A stretch of DNA of 64,000 nt from NCBI GenBank assembly GCA_017542475.1, contig JAFXXD010000012.1:62001-126000 (forward strand). Reading direction: 5' to 3'. Position numbers and translations under genes: made by a program. This DNA is from Ruminococcus sp. GTDB lineage: Bacteria; Bacillota; Clostridia; Oscillospirales; Ruminococcaceae. A model generated the notes under the pieces. That model was not told the DNA's origin. It saw nothing but the letters and a program-made list of their open reading frames with translations, and searched no databases. Positions 1-8,358 of the stretch are shown one piece after another; position 1 is the stretch's first letter, and every line of letters starts with the position of its first letter.

Positions 1-28
1 TTCCGATTATTATTGTTGGCTTTTTCAT
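1..28 (-). CDS. spoIIIAH: SpoIIIAH, N-terminal fragment cut by window edge
   Basis: Reading the minus strand from position 28 gives an ATG and the start MKKPTIIIG, which matches the usual N-terminus of stage III sporulation protein AH. It begins 10 nt after the spoIIIAG stop, in the order expected for this operon. SpoIIIAH is the mother-cell half of the SpoIIQ-SpoIIIAH channel across the engulfment membranes. Only nine residues are inside the window, so the call rests on this short match plus gene order. Confidence 0.75.
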
Positions 29-38
29 TGCTTGTACC

Positions 39-566
39 TCATTTCATCTTGGTTACGTATATTCTTGCGGTGGATATGCCGAGTGCCGCCGATACAGCCT
101 TGTATATGCGCTCCTCGACTGCGGGGTCGCCGCAGCCCGTGCACGCGATGACCGCTCCCGTTATTGCGGGAGTCTCCACCGTCTCGATCAGCGGCTCGCG
201 CTGACCGCTCCCGCCCGTCATCACATACTTTTTCTCCTCCTCCGTCTTGTTGTCCTGACTGCTTTTTCTGCCCTCGGCGGCGTAGACATAGCGCTCACCC
301 GTCCCGACAGTGAGGTAGACCTCGACCTCCCCCGCTCCGTCGATACGGCTCAGGAATTCACGCAGCCTTTCCTCGGTCTCGCGGCAGTAGCTGTCCGACT
401 GCGTCGCCGATGCAGCCGCCTCGGGAGCCTGCGGCGCGGTCTGCTTCCTGTCCGTCAGAAAAGATGATATAAGTATCAGAAGCAGTCCCGCAGTACCGAG
501 GGCTGTGACGGCAATCGCTGAGTTCTTGCTCCCGAGAAGCTCGCCGAGCTTAGTTATCGCCTTCAT
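39..566 (-). CDS. spoIIIAG: Stage III sporulation protein AG
   Basis: A 175-residue protein with one N-terminal membrane segment (about residues 16-37), a polar Ala/Gln-rich linker, and a C-terminal domain ending GISTARIYVTKMK. This is the layout of SpoIIIAG, whose C-terminal ring-building domain (related to secretion-system rings) forms a large multimer in the intermembrane space between mother cell and forespore. It follows spoIIIAF with overlap (AF stops at 550, AG starts at 566) and precedes spoIIIAH. Length and position fit the family. The role in the feeding-tube channel is family knowledge. Confidence 0.93.
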   Translation of the reverse strand: MKAITKLGELLGSKNSAIAVTALGTAGLLLILISSFLTDRKQTAPQAPEAAASATQSDSYCRETEERLREFLSRIDGAGEVEVYLTVGTGERYVYAAEGRKSSQDNKTEEEKKYVMTGGSGQREPLIETVETPAITGAVIACTGCGDPAVEERIYKAVSAALGISTARIYVTKMK

Positions 567-1005
567 TCACGACCTCCGTTTCGTCTCCGAGAGTGTTGCG
601 TATCACAGCCGCCGCACCCTCGATATCCTCTGTATTCACCGTCACCCTACTAATAGATATGCTGCCGTCGGACAAAATATTAACCTCCGCCGTGATTTTT
701 TCGCAGTCGATACCCGCCGCGGCAATCTGCTCCGCGAGGATATCGCACACGTTTGAAGCAGTCTGCTCTGCGAGCGCGGCGTCGTACAGCTTCTGCGAGC
801 AGTCATAGTCCGCAAGCACGTAATTCCCTATCTCGGGCAGTCGGAAGTCCGCAAAGCCGCTCACGAAGGGAGCGGTAATGACGAGGGCGAGGAGTATGTC
901 GAGTATCAGCTTCAGCTGGTCTTTCATCTTCACGCTTCCCGCAGTCTGCCCGATAAGGCTCTTAGCCGCCGAAAACACACACACCGCGAGCACCGCCGCC
1001 TTCAT
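550..1005 (-). CDS. spoIIIAF: Stage III sporulation protein AF
   Basis: About 151 residues from the ATG at 1005 (MKAAVLAVCVF). The frame stays open further upstream, but that start lies inside spoIIIAE and has no support. Two hydrophobic segments near the N-terminus (about residues 1-18 and 28-50) are followed by a soluble domain, as in SpoIIIAF. In this family the soluble part is an intermembrane-space domain of the SpoIIIA-SpoIIQ complex. The gene starts 11 nt after the spoIIIAE stop and overlaps spoIIIAG by 17 nt, so it is translated as part of the operon. Sequence conservation in this family is low, so the call leans on gene order. Confidence 0.87.
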   Translation of the reverse strand: MKAAVLAVCVFSAAKSLIGQTAGSVKMKDQLKLILDILLALVITAPFVSGFADFRLPEIGNYVLADYDCSQKLYDAALAEQTASNVCDILAEQIAAAGIDCEKITAEVNILSDGSISISRVTVNTEDIEGAAAVIRNTLGDETEVVNEGDN

Positions 1006-1016
1006 ATCCGTACAAA

Positions 1017-2117
1017 TCACCCCTGTCCTATTGTCTGCGCGAGTATCGCCGACGATATCAGAAACATCAGCCCGTAGCACACCAGTACGCACTGCGCTAT
1101 CGCGAGAGCTCCGTCGAAGCTTTTCAAGAGCTTCGACAGCGACGGCGCCGAAAACATATCAGCAGCAGCCGCTCCGAGGAGCATTACTCCGCGGTAGGCG
1201 AAGAGCTCAAGTATCTTCGGGAGCAGAAGCAGTACGATAGCGATAATGCCAGCCGCTCCGACGGTGCTCCCGATGACCTCGAAGCTCCCCTTTACTGTGG
1301 CATAGGCGTCGGAGACAGCTCCGCCGACAACGGGAACAGCTCCCGATATTACGGTTTTAACGGTCTTGACCGCAACGCCGTCAGCCTTCCCCGCAATGGA
1401 GCATTTGAGCGTGACAAAGCCCGTGAACAGCGTCATCACGACGGTTATGCTCCACGTTGAGGCTTTTTTCAGCAGTCCGACCACACATTCAAGCGACGAA
1501 TCAGGGAAGACGCTCCCCGTCACGGACAGAGCGGTCGCCGCTCCGAGAACAGGCAGAAGGTAGCTCTCCGAGAGCTCGGTTATCATCTCCGACGCACCGA
1601 GAATCATCAGATGGTACACGCCGGCGGAGGTCACGCCTCCGCACGCCACTGCCACCGCTGTAAATACGGGCACGAAAACGATGATAAATCCGCCGCAGAG
1701 CTCAATTTCCGCGACGGTATCGGTGAAAACGTCAATCAGCTGAGGAGCCGCCACCGCCGATGCGGTCATCACGCATACCATATCATAAGTCCCGCCCGAT
1801 GATCCTCCGAGAGCCGAGCCCGCCGATGTCCGCAGCACAGAAGCCGCAACGATTATAAGCAATATCGCGGAAAGCAGCCGTAAGGGAGCTGCGATCCGCG
1901 CGGACAGCCTGTCCCACAAAGTGCTCATCAGCTCCCCGAAGCTGAGCTCCGTGATGTCGTCGTATCCGATACCGAGGTCGAACTCCGCAAGCGCCTCGTC
2001 GAGCTGCTCGGTGAGCTCCGAATAGATGTCCTCGGGCTCGTCCGCGGACGCATAAAGCGGAACAGCCGCCGTCAGCAGGAGCACGAAGCTCACCGCGGCA
2101 ATAATGAAATTTTTCAT
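1017..2117 (-). CDS. spoIIIAE: Stage III sporulation protein AE
   Basis: A 366-residue polytopic membrane protein. I start it at the ATG at 2117 (MKNFIIAAVSFVLLL), which begins a signal-peptide-like segment followed by DEPEDIYSEL; the longer open frame is only antisense-style noise over spoIIIAD. At least seven hydrophobic segments follow. SpoIIIAE is the large multi-spanning subunit of the SpoIIIA complex in the mother-cell outer forespore membrane. It starts 8 nt after the spoIIIAD stop. Length is close to the family norm of about 380-400. Confidence 0.93.
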   Translation of the reverse strand: MKNFIIAAVSFVLLLTAAVPLYASADEPEDIYSELTEQLDEALAEFDLGIGYDDITELSFGELMSTLWDRLSARIAAPLRLLSAILLIIVAASVLRTSAGSALGGSSGGTYDMVCVMTASAVAAPQLIDVFTDTVAEIELCGGFIIVFVPVFTAVAVACGGVTSAGVYHLMILGASEMITELSESYLLPVLGAATALSVTGSVFPDSSLECVVGLLKKASTWSITVVMTLFTGFVTLKCSIAGKADGVAVKTVKTVISGAVPVVGGAVSDAYATVKGSFEVIGSTVGAAGIIAIVLLLLPKILELFAYRGVMLLGAAAADMFSAPSLSKLLKSFDGALAIAQCVLVCYGLMFLISSAILAQTIGQG

Positions 2118-2125
2118 TTTCCACC

Positions 2126-2515
2126 TCACAGTATCTCGCCTATCCGCGAAATAAGAGCCTTTATCAGCGGCAGACTGACGAAGGTCACAGCTCCGCGCCC
2201 CCACATCTCCGCAGCCGATGCTATGGCAGTCTCGCCGCTGTCCTTGCAGAGGTCGGAGGTTATCTGCGTGATGAGGCATATCGCGGTCGCCTTGAAAACC
2301 AGCGAGATGTAGCTCTCGGGAAGTCCCGAATCGAAGAAAAGCCCGCGTATATCGCCGAGAACAGGCGCAAGTATTGCGAATAGTCCGCCTGTCACAACCA
2401 CGCACGCCGCCAGCGAAATGAACAGCGACTGCTCGCGGACGTGCTGTCGCAGCAGAACTGCTAAAATCGCGGAAGCTACACAGAAAACGGCGGTCGTGAA
2501 CGCATTCTCTACCAT
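2126..2515 (-). CDS. spoIIIAD: Stage III sporulation protein AD
   Basis: 129 residues with four hydrophobic stretches, starting MVENAFTTAVFCVASAILAVLL and containing the acidic/polar loop around SDLCKDSGETAIASA that is typical of SpoIIIAD. It overlaps the end of spoIIIAC by 7 nt and is followed directly by spoIIIAE. In Bacillus and Clostridia, SpoIIIAC and SpoIIIAD are small integral membrane subunits of the engulfment channel. Size and order are as expected. Confidence 0.93.
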   Translation of the reverse strand: MVENAFTTAVFCVASAILAVLLRQHVREQSLFISLAACVVVTGGLFAILAPVLGDIRGLFFDSGLPESYISLVFKATAICLITQITSDLCKDSGETAIASAAEMWGRGAVTFVSLPLIKALISRIGEIL

Positions 2516-2706
2516 AGCCCGAACACCGTTTTCACCGTGTCGAACAGCCCGCCTATCTCCTGCACGATGATGACGAGCACGACTATCAGCCCCGCAAGAG
2601 TTGTCATCATTGCCTGTTCCTCGCGCTCAGCACGCTTCAGCACGAGATTGAGCACCGCCACGATTATGCCAACTCCCGCGATTTTGAATATGAGGTCTAT
2701 GTCCAT
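2509..2706 (-). CDS. spoIIIAC: Stage III sporulation protein AC
   Basis: A 65-residue protein, MDIDLIFKIAGVGIIVAVLN then a short charged turn (KRAEREEQ) and a second membrane helix. This two-helix, roughly 65-residue form is characteristic of SpoIIIAC. It sits between spoIIIAB and spoIIIAD, with 13 nt to the former and a 7-nt overlap with the latter. Confidence 0.94.
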   Translation of the reverse strand: MDIDLIFKIAGVGIIVAVLNLVLKRAEREEQAMMTTLAGLIVVLVIIVQEIGGLFDTVKTVFGLW

Positions 2707-2719
2707 TGCCAGCGTCCTT

Positions 2720-3220
2720 TCATATCACAAGAATCCCCGCCATAACGCCGAAAAGCAGCCCTACACTGCGGTACAGCCGTCCCTTGCGGAGGTAGCTCTC
2801 GCGCCTGCGGTCCTCAATTTCGGCGAGGGAGACTTCAAGAGCATGTATCGAGTCAAGCTGACTCGCGCTGTCGCTCCTGCCGATAACTGTACCGAGGCGC
2901 AGCAGCAGCGTCTCCTCATCCGAGCCGAAATTCTGCGATCTTACGGCATTTCCCCAAACTGTTCGGAAGTCCGTGCCGCTCTCGAAGCTCTCGGGCAGTA
3001 ACTGCAAAAATGTCAGCGGAGCAAGCTCGGAGTCGCGTTTCAACTCGGAGCAGACGGAGTAAACATCGTCGGCTCTGTACCCGACAAGAAACGCCGTGCG
3101 CCGCAGTAAACAGCCGATGACAGTACATAGCTTCTGCTCGCGGCGAAGCTTGTCTGCGAGCGCAAATCCGACCATTCCGCCTGCCGCCGCAAATGCCGCC
3201 GAGGCTATAAACCGAAGCAT
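2720..3220 (-). CDS. spoIIIAB: Stage III sporulation protein AB
   Basis: 166 residues. An N-terminal membrane helix (residues 3-22) and a C-terminal hydrophobic segment (LLFGVMAGILVI) frame a helical soluble region with many Arg and Glu residues, as in SpoIIIAB. The family is distantly related to GspF-type inner-membrane platform proteins. The gene begins a single base after the spoIIIAA stop, implying coupled translation. Confidence 0.9.
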   Translation of the reverse strand: MLRFIASAAFAAAGGMVGFALADKLRREQKLCTVIGCLLRRTAFLVGYRADDVYSVCSELKRDSELAPLTFLQLLPESFESGTDFRTVWGNAVRSQNFGSDEETLLLRLGTVIGRSDSASQLDSIHALEVSLAEIEDRRRESYLRKGRLYRSVGLLFGVMAGILVI

Positions 3221-3221
3221 A

Positions 3222-4121
3222 TCAGAGCTCCTCCACCGAGCGAATCTGACCGACAGCCGAGGCTCCCGCGAGAAAAACAGCGTGAGTGAAAAGTCCCGCT
3301 GATAACAGCTTTTCCGCGAAAGGACGGCGTCTGAGTGCTGCCATACAGTCAGCGTGAACGGTAGCGATAAAAATCACGCCGCAGCCCGCTCCCGCGAGCA
3401 TAGCCTCGGTGTCGGAATCGTCGGCAATTTCGTCGCATATTATGTAGTCGGGCGAGAGCGAGCGGATAGCCGAGATTATGCCGATATGCCGCGGGCAGCC
3501 GCTCAGCACATTGGTCAGCACGCCAACGTCGTTCCCGACCTGTCCTCCCGAAACAGCCGCTATCTCGCCGCGCTCGTCGATGAGGGCGACCTTTCTCCGC
3601 CTGCCAAGGATACGGGATATATCGCGAAGAAGCGTAGTTTTGCCCGAATTCACACCGCCGCAGATAAGCAATCCGCCGCTCTCAATAAGAGGAGCTATCC
3701 CCTCAGCACAGCCGACCACGCACCGCGAGATTCGGAAGCAGATACCCGTGACCTCGGTTATAATGCCATCGGAGTTATACACGCCGGATATTCCCGCACG
3801 TATGCCGTTTCCGACAATGAAAAAGCCCTGTCGGAACTCGCTGATGTGGCTATGAAATGAAAAATGAGTGACAGCGTCTATCGTGCGGCGTATATCATCG
3901 GCGGAGCACCTCACGGCAGCAGCATTATTGCTGCTCGCCGACAGCGAATTTTCGGTCAGAAACACATTTTTGTCGGGGTAAATAAGGGCAACAGGTTGTC
4001 CGAGGTAAAGGCGAATCTCCGTGACCTCACTGCCTATAACATTAAGCAAGCGCAGAAGCGGATCTCTCAGTCGCTCGCTAAGATAACCAGCTATGACTTC
4101 AAGGCTTGTACGTTCGTTCAT
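3222..4121 (-). CDS. spoIIIAA: Stage III sporulation protein AA (AAA ATPase)
   Basis: 299 residues from the ATG at 4121. This start is preferred over the ATG at 4127 because the AAAGGAG site then lies 8 nt upstream instead of 2. It carries a Walker A motif GGVNSGKTTLLRD (about residues 155-167) and a Walker B region KVALIDERGEI just after. SpoIIIAA is the secretion-type ATPase of the SpoIIIA complex that helps keep the forespore competent for late gene expression. It is the first gene of the operon, with only about 50 nt between it and the terminators of the neighbouring transporter operon. Confidence 0.95.
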   Translation of the reverse strand: MNERTSLEVIAGYLSERLRDPLLRLLNVIGSEVTEIRLYLGQPVALIYPDKNVFLTENSLSASSNNAAAVRCSADDIRRTIDAVTHFSFHSHISEFRQGFFIVGNGIRAGISGVYNSDGIITEVTGICFRISRCVVGCAEGIAPLIESGGLLICGGVNSGKTTLLRDISRILGRRRKVALIDERGEIAAVSGGQVGNDVGVLTNVLSGCPRHIGIISAIRSLSPDYIICDEIADDSDTEAMLAGAGCGVIFIATVHADCMAALRRRPFAEKLLSAGLFTHAVFLAGASAVGQIRSVEEL

Positions 4122-4142
4122 TTTCATCGCTCCTTTTACTAC

Positions 4143-4171
4143 AGTGTATGCAGAGCGGCGACCTCATAGAA
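4143..4171 (-). promoter_or_regulatory. Candidate sigma-E promoter of spoIIIA operon
   Basis: On the minus strand CATACACT (4143-4150) resembles the sigma-E -10 consensus CATACAAT. A weak -35-like TTCTATG lies 14 nt upstream. Its position just upstream of spoIIIAA and downstream of two transporter terminators is right, and spoIIIA is sigma-E controlled in Bacillus. The -35 match is poor. Confidence 0.4.
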
Positions 4172-4172
4172 C

Positions 4173-4196
4173 AAAAAAGGGACGCCGAAGCGTCCC
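4173..4196 (-). terminator. Intrinsic terminator of sugar ABC operon (distal)
   Basis: Minus strand: a perfect 7-bp stem GGGACGC/GCGTCCC with a TTCG tetraloop followed by six T. It is the second of two tandem terminators after the permease gene and insulates spoIIIA. Confidence 0.9.
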
Positions 4197-4201
4197 TGAA
4201 C

Positions 4202-4230
4202 AAAAAACAGCGTACATAAAGTACGCTGTT
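4202..4230 (-). terminator. Intrinsic terminator of sugar ABC operon (proximal)
   Basis: Minus strand: 10-bp stem AACAGCGTAC/GTACGCTGTT, 5-nt loop, then a T run. It lies 11 nt after the permease stop codon. Confidence 0.85.
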
Positions 4231-4240
4231 AATTTTGAAA

Positions 4241-5134
4241 TTATTCCTTTACACCACCAAGTGCAACACCAGCGATGATGAATCTTGAAAGGAGCACGTA
4301 AGCGATAATGATCGGGATGATCGACATAGCGATAGCGATGTAGATAGCACCGAGGTCATTGAATCGGTCAGACGACTGGATAGCCGAGATCATCATAGGA
4401 AGTGTCTTCTTGTTTACCTTAACGTTGATAAGGATCATGTTAGGTGTATAGAAGTTGTTCCAGCTTGCGATGAAGGAGAATATTGCCTGAACGGCGATAG
4501 CGGGCTTCATCATCGGGATAGCGATGGAAACGAATGTCCTGAACTCGCTGCAGCCGTCGATACGGGCAGCCTCAACGATGTCAAGCGGGAACGACGATTT
4601 CATATACGACCTCATAAAGTATACTACCGCGGGAGCCGCAATAGAGGGAAGGATAAGAGGCCAGTATGTATTTGTGAGGTGGATCTTGGACATAAAGCTC
4701 AAGAAACCTGCTGATGTAACCTGCATAGGTACCATCATAACAAGGAGGATAGTCGTGTAGGATATCTCCTTGAGCTTGAAATCGTAAACGTGGATACCGT
4801 AAGCTGTTAAAGCTGAGAAGAAAACGGTAAGGAAGCAGGAGCAGCAAGTAATGATCAAGCTGTTTCTGTAACCGTAGAGTGCACGGTAGTTAAGTCTGTA
4901 GTCCGAGCTCGTTACAATCTTGTAGTTGTTGATGATATTGGTACCGGGGATAAAGCTGATACCGTTAGCTATCTGTGTATGCTCACGAGTAGCATTTACC
5001 AGAAGAATGTATATCGGCAGTAAGCAGATAACGGTCAGGATAACGAACCAGATGAAAAGCACCGTCGACTTGAGGATTATCTTAGCTCTGTAGTTATCCT
5101 TGGTTTTTCCATAAACTGAATTCATCTTACTCAT
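4241..5134 (-). CDS. Carbohydrate ABC transporter permease (MalG/GanQ type)
   Basis: 297 residues with about six membrane helices and the EAA loop EAARIDGCSEFRTFVSIAIP (about residues 188-207), which docks the ATPase. This is an inner-membrane permease half of a CUT1 sugar importer. Its start overlaps the stop of the upstream permease (ATGA), so the two are translationally coupled. No ATPase gene is present, as is common in Firmicutes where one MsmX-type ATPase serves many sugar systems. The substrate cannot be read from sequence; oligosaccharide is the family expectation. Confidence 0.93.
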   Translation of the reverse strand: MSKMNSVYGKTKDNYRAKIILKSTVLFIWFVILTVICLLPIYILLVNATREHTQIANGISFIPGTNIINNYKIVTSSDYRLNYRALYGYRNSLIITCCSCFLTVFFSALTAYGIHVYDFKLKEISYTTILLVMMVPMQVTSAGFLSFMSKIHLTNTYWPLILPSIAAPAVVYFMRSYMKSSFPLDIVEAARIDGCSEFRTFVSIAIPMMKPAIAVQAIFSFIASWNNFYTPNMILINVKVNKKTLPMMISAIQSSDRFNDLGAIYIAIAMSIIPIIIAYVLLSRFIIAGVALGGVKE

Positions 5135-6195
5135 ATTGAAAAACCTCCAAACTGCTTGCTTTCAGCCTTGAGCTGCTTAGCGATCTTCTTTCTCTGCTTC
5201 TTCTTAGCTATCTCGTCCTTGTCACGTGTCATATAGAACGCGATGCAGCCGAGGATAAGTGTGATGAAGAAGAGGAGAACAGAAGCAGCACCCGAATAAC
5301 CGAGCTTACTCTGATTCAGGTCAGATACATGGAAGTAACTGTAAATAAGAGCAGCAATGGTTTCAACGTGCTCGCCGACCTTACCGTCCTTATTATAGAG
5401 GTAAGGAATATCGAACATCTGGAGACCACCGATCATAGATGTAACGAGTGTATAAGCCATAATGGGAGTAAGCAGGGGCAGAGTGATCTTTCTGAAAACT
5501 TGTCCCGAGCTTGCGCCGTCAATGCTTGCAGCCTCGAACAGCGAGGGATTGATACCCTGAATACCTGACATGAGCATGATCATAGTATTACCGAACCACA
5601 TCCATGTCTGGATGAACATAATAACGACACGTGAAGGCCAAATACCCTCAATGAAGGGGATACAATCCACCTTGTCACCGGGGAGGTCCTTAACGATACC
5701 GATCTTGTTGAGCAGTGAGTTGATAGCACCGGGGGTATCCTTTGACTGACCGCAGAGCTGTACAAAGAGTACGGCAACGGAAGCGGCAGTGATAATATTG
5801 GGAAGATACATAACTATCTTGAAGAATTCTTTTCCCGGGATCTTGAGGTTAGCTTCAGTGAACCATACAGCGAGAGAAAGAGAGAGAAGAAGCTGAGGAA
5901 TGAAGTTACCTACCCAAAGAATAACGGTATTTCCGAGCGTTCTGAAGAAGCTGTTATGTACCTGAGTAGCCAAAGCAAATTGATTTTTTGAACCGAATAA
6001 AAGGTCCGTATAATTCTTTAAACCGACAAAGTTGTCGATACCTGTATCCGCATTACCCTTAAAGCTTACAATAAAGGTATTGATGAGCGGCCAGAACTGG
6101 AAGAAGAGATAAACAATAAAAAATGGCAGTATGAAAATATAGCCATACTTAGCGTAGCTTATTGATTTTATGCGGCGCTGAGCAGCTGTTGCCAT
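5131..6195 (-). CDS. Carbohydrate ABC transporter permease (MalF/GanP type)
   Basis: 354 residues from the ATG at 6195. A GTG three codons upstream is also open, but GAGAGGG lies 8 nt before this ATG. It shows MalF-like hydrophobic segments beginning YGYIFILPFFIVYLFF and the EAA motif EAASIDGASSGQVFRKI. A Lys/Arg-rich cytoplasmic tail ends the protein. It pairs with the downstream MalG-type permease. It is separated from the binding-protein gene by a strong hairpin that may reduce its expression relative to the binding protein. Confidence 0.93.
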   Translation of the reverse strand: MATAAQRRIKSISYAKYGYIFILPFFIVYLFFQFWPLINTFIVSFKGNADTGIDNFVGLKNYTDLLFGSKNQFALATQVHNSFFRTLGNTVILWVGNFIPQLLLSLSLAVWFTEANLKIPGKEFFKIVMYLPNIITAASVAVLFVQLCGQSKDTPGAINSLLNKIGIVKDLPGDKVDCIPFIEGIWPSRVVIMFIQTWMWFGNTMIMLMSGIQGINPSLFEAASIDGASSGQVFRKITLPLLTPIMAYTLVTSMIGGLQMFDIPYLYNKDGKVGEHVETIAALIYSYFHVSDLNQSKLGYSGAASVLLFFITLILGCIAFYMTRDKDEIAKKKQRKKIAKQLKAESKQFGGFSI

Positions 6196-6236
6196 AACAC
6201 ACACCCTCTCGTGAATTGATTAGTAACAAATATACA

Positions 6237-6264
6237 CCTACGGAATACATAAGTATTCCGTAGG
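6237..6264 (-). promoter_or_regulatory. Intercistronic 12-bp hairpin between binding protein and permease genes
   Basis: A perfect inverted repeat CCTACGGAATAC / GTATTCCGTAGG with an ATAA loop. No T run follows on the minus strand, so it is better read as an mRNA-stabilising or attenuating hairpin than as a full terminator. Such elements commonly let the binding protein be made in excess over permeases. Confidence 0.7.
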
Positions 6265-6300
6265 CATAATTTGTGTTAAATGTTATGTTGTTTGAAAGGA

Positions 6301-7752
6301 TTATTCAACTGTGATACCAGGAACAGCCTCTACAACCTTCTGCTTGAACTTAACGATTGTATCTTCGTAAGACTTGCCACCCTTGAGGTACTCGTCTGTT
6401 ACAGCGTTGAGGAACTCGCCCTTAACTGCTGAATCGTAAGGAGTGATAAGACCATTGAAGTTGATGGACTTAGCGTTGTTAGCAAGCTCAGCGAAGTAGT
6501 TCTGACCGTCAGCAAAGTTGCCGGAGATCTTCTCGTTGAATACTGTGTTGCCGGAGATGAGCTCATCCATAACCTTTGTGTTGTTTACGTACTCAGGCTT
6601 AGCTGTAGCGTATGCCTTCATCTGAGCCTCGTCAGATGTAGCAGATACGATGAAGTCACGAGCCTCCTGACCGTTATCTGTAGCGGGGTTAACAACGATC
6701 CAAGTACCGCCCCAGAAGAATGCCTGCGGGCCCTGGCATACGTTCCACTTACCGTATGTAGCGCCGCCCTCGCCGCCTGCTGCGTCAAGGAAGAAGCCGC
6801 CGAAGCCCCATGTAGATACGAAGTAACCCATGCAAGCGTCGTTTGTACCAGCAGCTGTCCAGTCCTCTGTCCACTGGCTGTTCTGAGTTACGCCGCCGCA
6901 ATCCCAGAGAGCCTTAGCTGTGTCTGCGAAGTTCTTGCAGAAGTCATCGATAACGAGCTTGTTATCAACAACCCAAGGCTGTGTACGACCGCAAGCGAAT
7001 GCCTGCCACATACCGCCAACTGTATCAGCAAGAGCAGTCTTGTTGTTGGACTTCTCCTGAACTGTCTTAGCAGCTGCTACGAACTTATCCCAGTCGCCAA
7101 CCTGAGCCTGCATCTCAGCAGGTGTGGAAGCGCCGAGGTACTCCTTAGCGAGGTCAGCTCTGTAAGCGAAGCCGCCTGCTGCAGCCTGCCATGAAACGCC
7201 CTTGCGAACGCCGTTAGAATCCTTACCGATCTCATCTGTGTACTTGTAGATGTTAGCGAAATCGCTGTCGCCGAGACCGAGCTTGCTGAGAGCAAGAGTC
7301 TTGGTATCATCGTTGATGTACTTGAGAGCCCAGTCAGCCTCACAGAAGTAAACGTCGAGGTCGCCGCCGTCGTTGAAGAGCTGGTCGTAACGCTCAGAAG
7401 CGTCGCCGCCGCCTACACCGAAGGAGATGAAGTGAATGCCGTCTACCTTGTCATCAGCGAGGTCGTCCTTGATTGTGTCATAGGAAAGACCCTTCCACTG
7501 AGCGATAAGAGTAGGAACATCGTCTGCGTTCCAAGCAGCTACTGTGAATGTGTCGCCGCCTGTCTTAACAGAAGCGTCGATCTCACCTGTAGAAGTCTCT
7601 TCGCCAACTGTTGTAGCCTCACCCTCAGCTGCTGTTGTCTTCTCAGCCTTGGATGAAGAGCTGCTGCTCTCGTCGTCGCCGCAGCTTGCGAATGCTGTTG
7701 CAGCCATTGCAAGTGTAGCTACTAATGCTAATGTCTTCTTAAGTGTGTTCAT
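6301..7752 (-). CDS. Extracellular sugar-binding lipoprotein of ABC transporter
   Basis: 483 residues. The N-terminus MNTLKKTLALVATLAMAATA is a signal peptide ending in a lipobox with Cys24 (AFASCGDD), followed by a Ser/Glu/Thr-rich tether and a large periplasmic-binding-type fold. This is the family-1 solute-binding protein that delivers sugar to the two permeases downstream. AAGGAGG lies 9 nt before the ATG. Its codon use is clearly highly biased (long runs of preferred codons), consistent with high expression. The substrate is unknown. Confidence 0.93.
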   Translation of the reverse strand: MNTLKKTLALVATLAMAATAFASCGDDESSSSSSKAEKTTAAEGEATTVGEETSTGEIDASVKTGGDTFTVAAWNADDVPTLIAQWKGLSYDTIKDDLADDKVDGIHFISFGVGGGDASERYDQLFNDGGDLDVYFCEADWALKYINDDTKTLALSKLGLGDSDFANIYKYTDEIGKDSNGVRKGVSWQAAAGGFAYRADLAKEYLGASTPAEMQAQVGDWDKFVAAAKTVQEKSNNKTALADTVGGMWQAFACGRTQPWVVDNKLVIDDFCKNFADTAKALWDCGGVTQNSQWTEDWTAAGTNDACMGYFVSTWGFGGFFLDAAGGEGGATYGKWNVCQGPQAFFWGGTWIVVNPATDNGQEARDFIVSATSDEAQMKAYATAKPEYVNNTKVMDELISGNTVFNEKISGNFADGQNYFAELANNAKSINFNGLITPYDSAVKGEFLNAVTDEYLKGGKSYEDTIVKFKQKVVEAVPGITVE

Positions 7753-7799
7753 TAGAATTTTCCTCCTTAAATATGTATATTATAATTTGAAATTATAAT

Positions 7800-8060
7800 A
7801 CGCTTGATTAAAATGGTTTGTGTGTGGCTGTCTCTTTCGTTCTGTTCCGCACGACGACTGTCCTCGCCGCTGCATAGCGTCTCGTCAGAACTGCCGTTGT
7901 ATCCGTTGGGACTATTACTGAAGGCGTGAGCCTCTGTAACTTGTTCACAAGCAATCCTTTCTGCGGAAGTCCTCCGCATTCCGTACCCGTTGTACTCTCC
8001 GTCAGGCTACCCTGCGAACGTCCTCCGCTTTGTGGAAGCCGTATCCATTGAATATCGCTG
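7800..8060 (-). ncRNA. Candidate structured leader RNA upstream of sugar-binding protein
   Basis: A sigma-A promoter at 8111-8139 puts the start site near 8104, leaving about 350 nt before the coding sequence. The leader contains GC-rich structure. Two similar hairpins share the core GCGGAGGAC: 8014-8028 (5-bp stem, loop GGACG) and 7962-7978 (perfect 6-bp stem, loop GGACT). A CTTG/CAAG hairpin and GGC/GCC and GTAC/GTAC hairpins lie around them. ACAACGG occurs twice. No protein-coding frame is convincing. The layout suggests a riboswitch-like or stand-alone RNA. A raiA-type RNA is one possibility that I cannot confirm by eye. Confidence 0.45.
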
Positions 8061-8110
8061 TACGTAACTGCATTTTATCTTTATTGCAGGCGTATTGCTT
8101 TTGCATTATC

Positions 8111-8139
8111 AATATACCGTATTTCTCGGGCAAAGTCAA
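8111..8139 (-). promoter_or_regulatory. Sigma-A promoter of sugar ABC operon
   Basis: Minus strand TTGACT, 17-nt spacer, TATATT. Both boxes and spacing are near consensus. It lies about 355 bp upstream of the binding-protein ATG, so the mRNA has a long leader. The remaining 8140-8358 stretch up to the protease gene is AT-rich and shows nothing further. Confidence 0.85.
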
Positions 8140-8358
8140 TGCTTTGAATTGTTCTTTAACCATTTTTGAGCAGATTGTACATTTTCAACACGATTCTTTT
8201 GTTAATATTTACAGATTTACAGGCTGTAAAATCAAAAAGTTACAAAACGGTAAAAGGCTATTTTGACCTTATTACACATAAACCGAGCATTTCTTTTATA
8301 TCAATTGCCCAAATATCCCAATAATGCGTAAAATCTTCAAGTCCGTTTTTGTCTATAT

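Noticed and set aside
4128..4142. Sigma-A promoter for spoIIIA
   Set aside because: No TTGACA/TATAAT-like pair lies in the short gap; a sigma-E-like -10 fits better.
7767..7979. 70-codon frame in the leader of the sugar-binding protein gene
   Set aside because: No ribosome site, no recognisable sequence, and it overlaps strong RNA hairpins.
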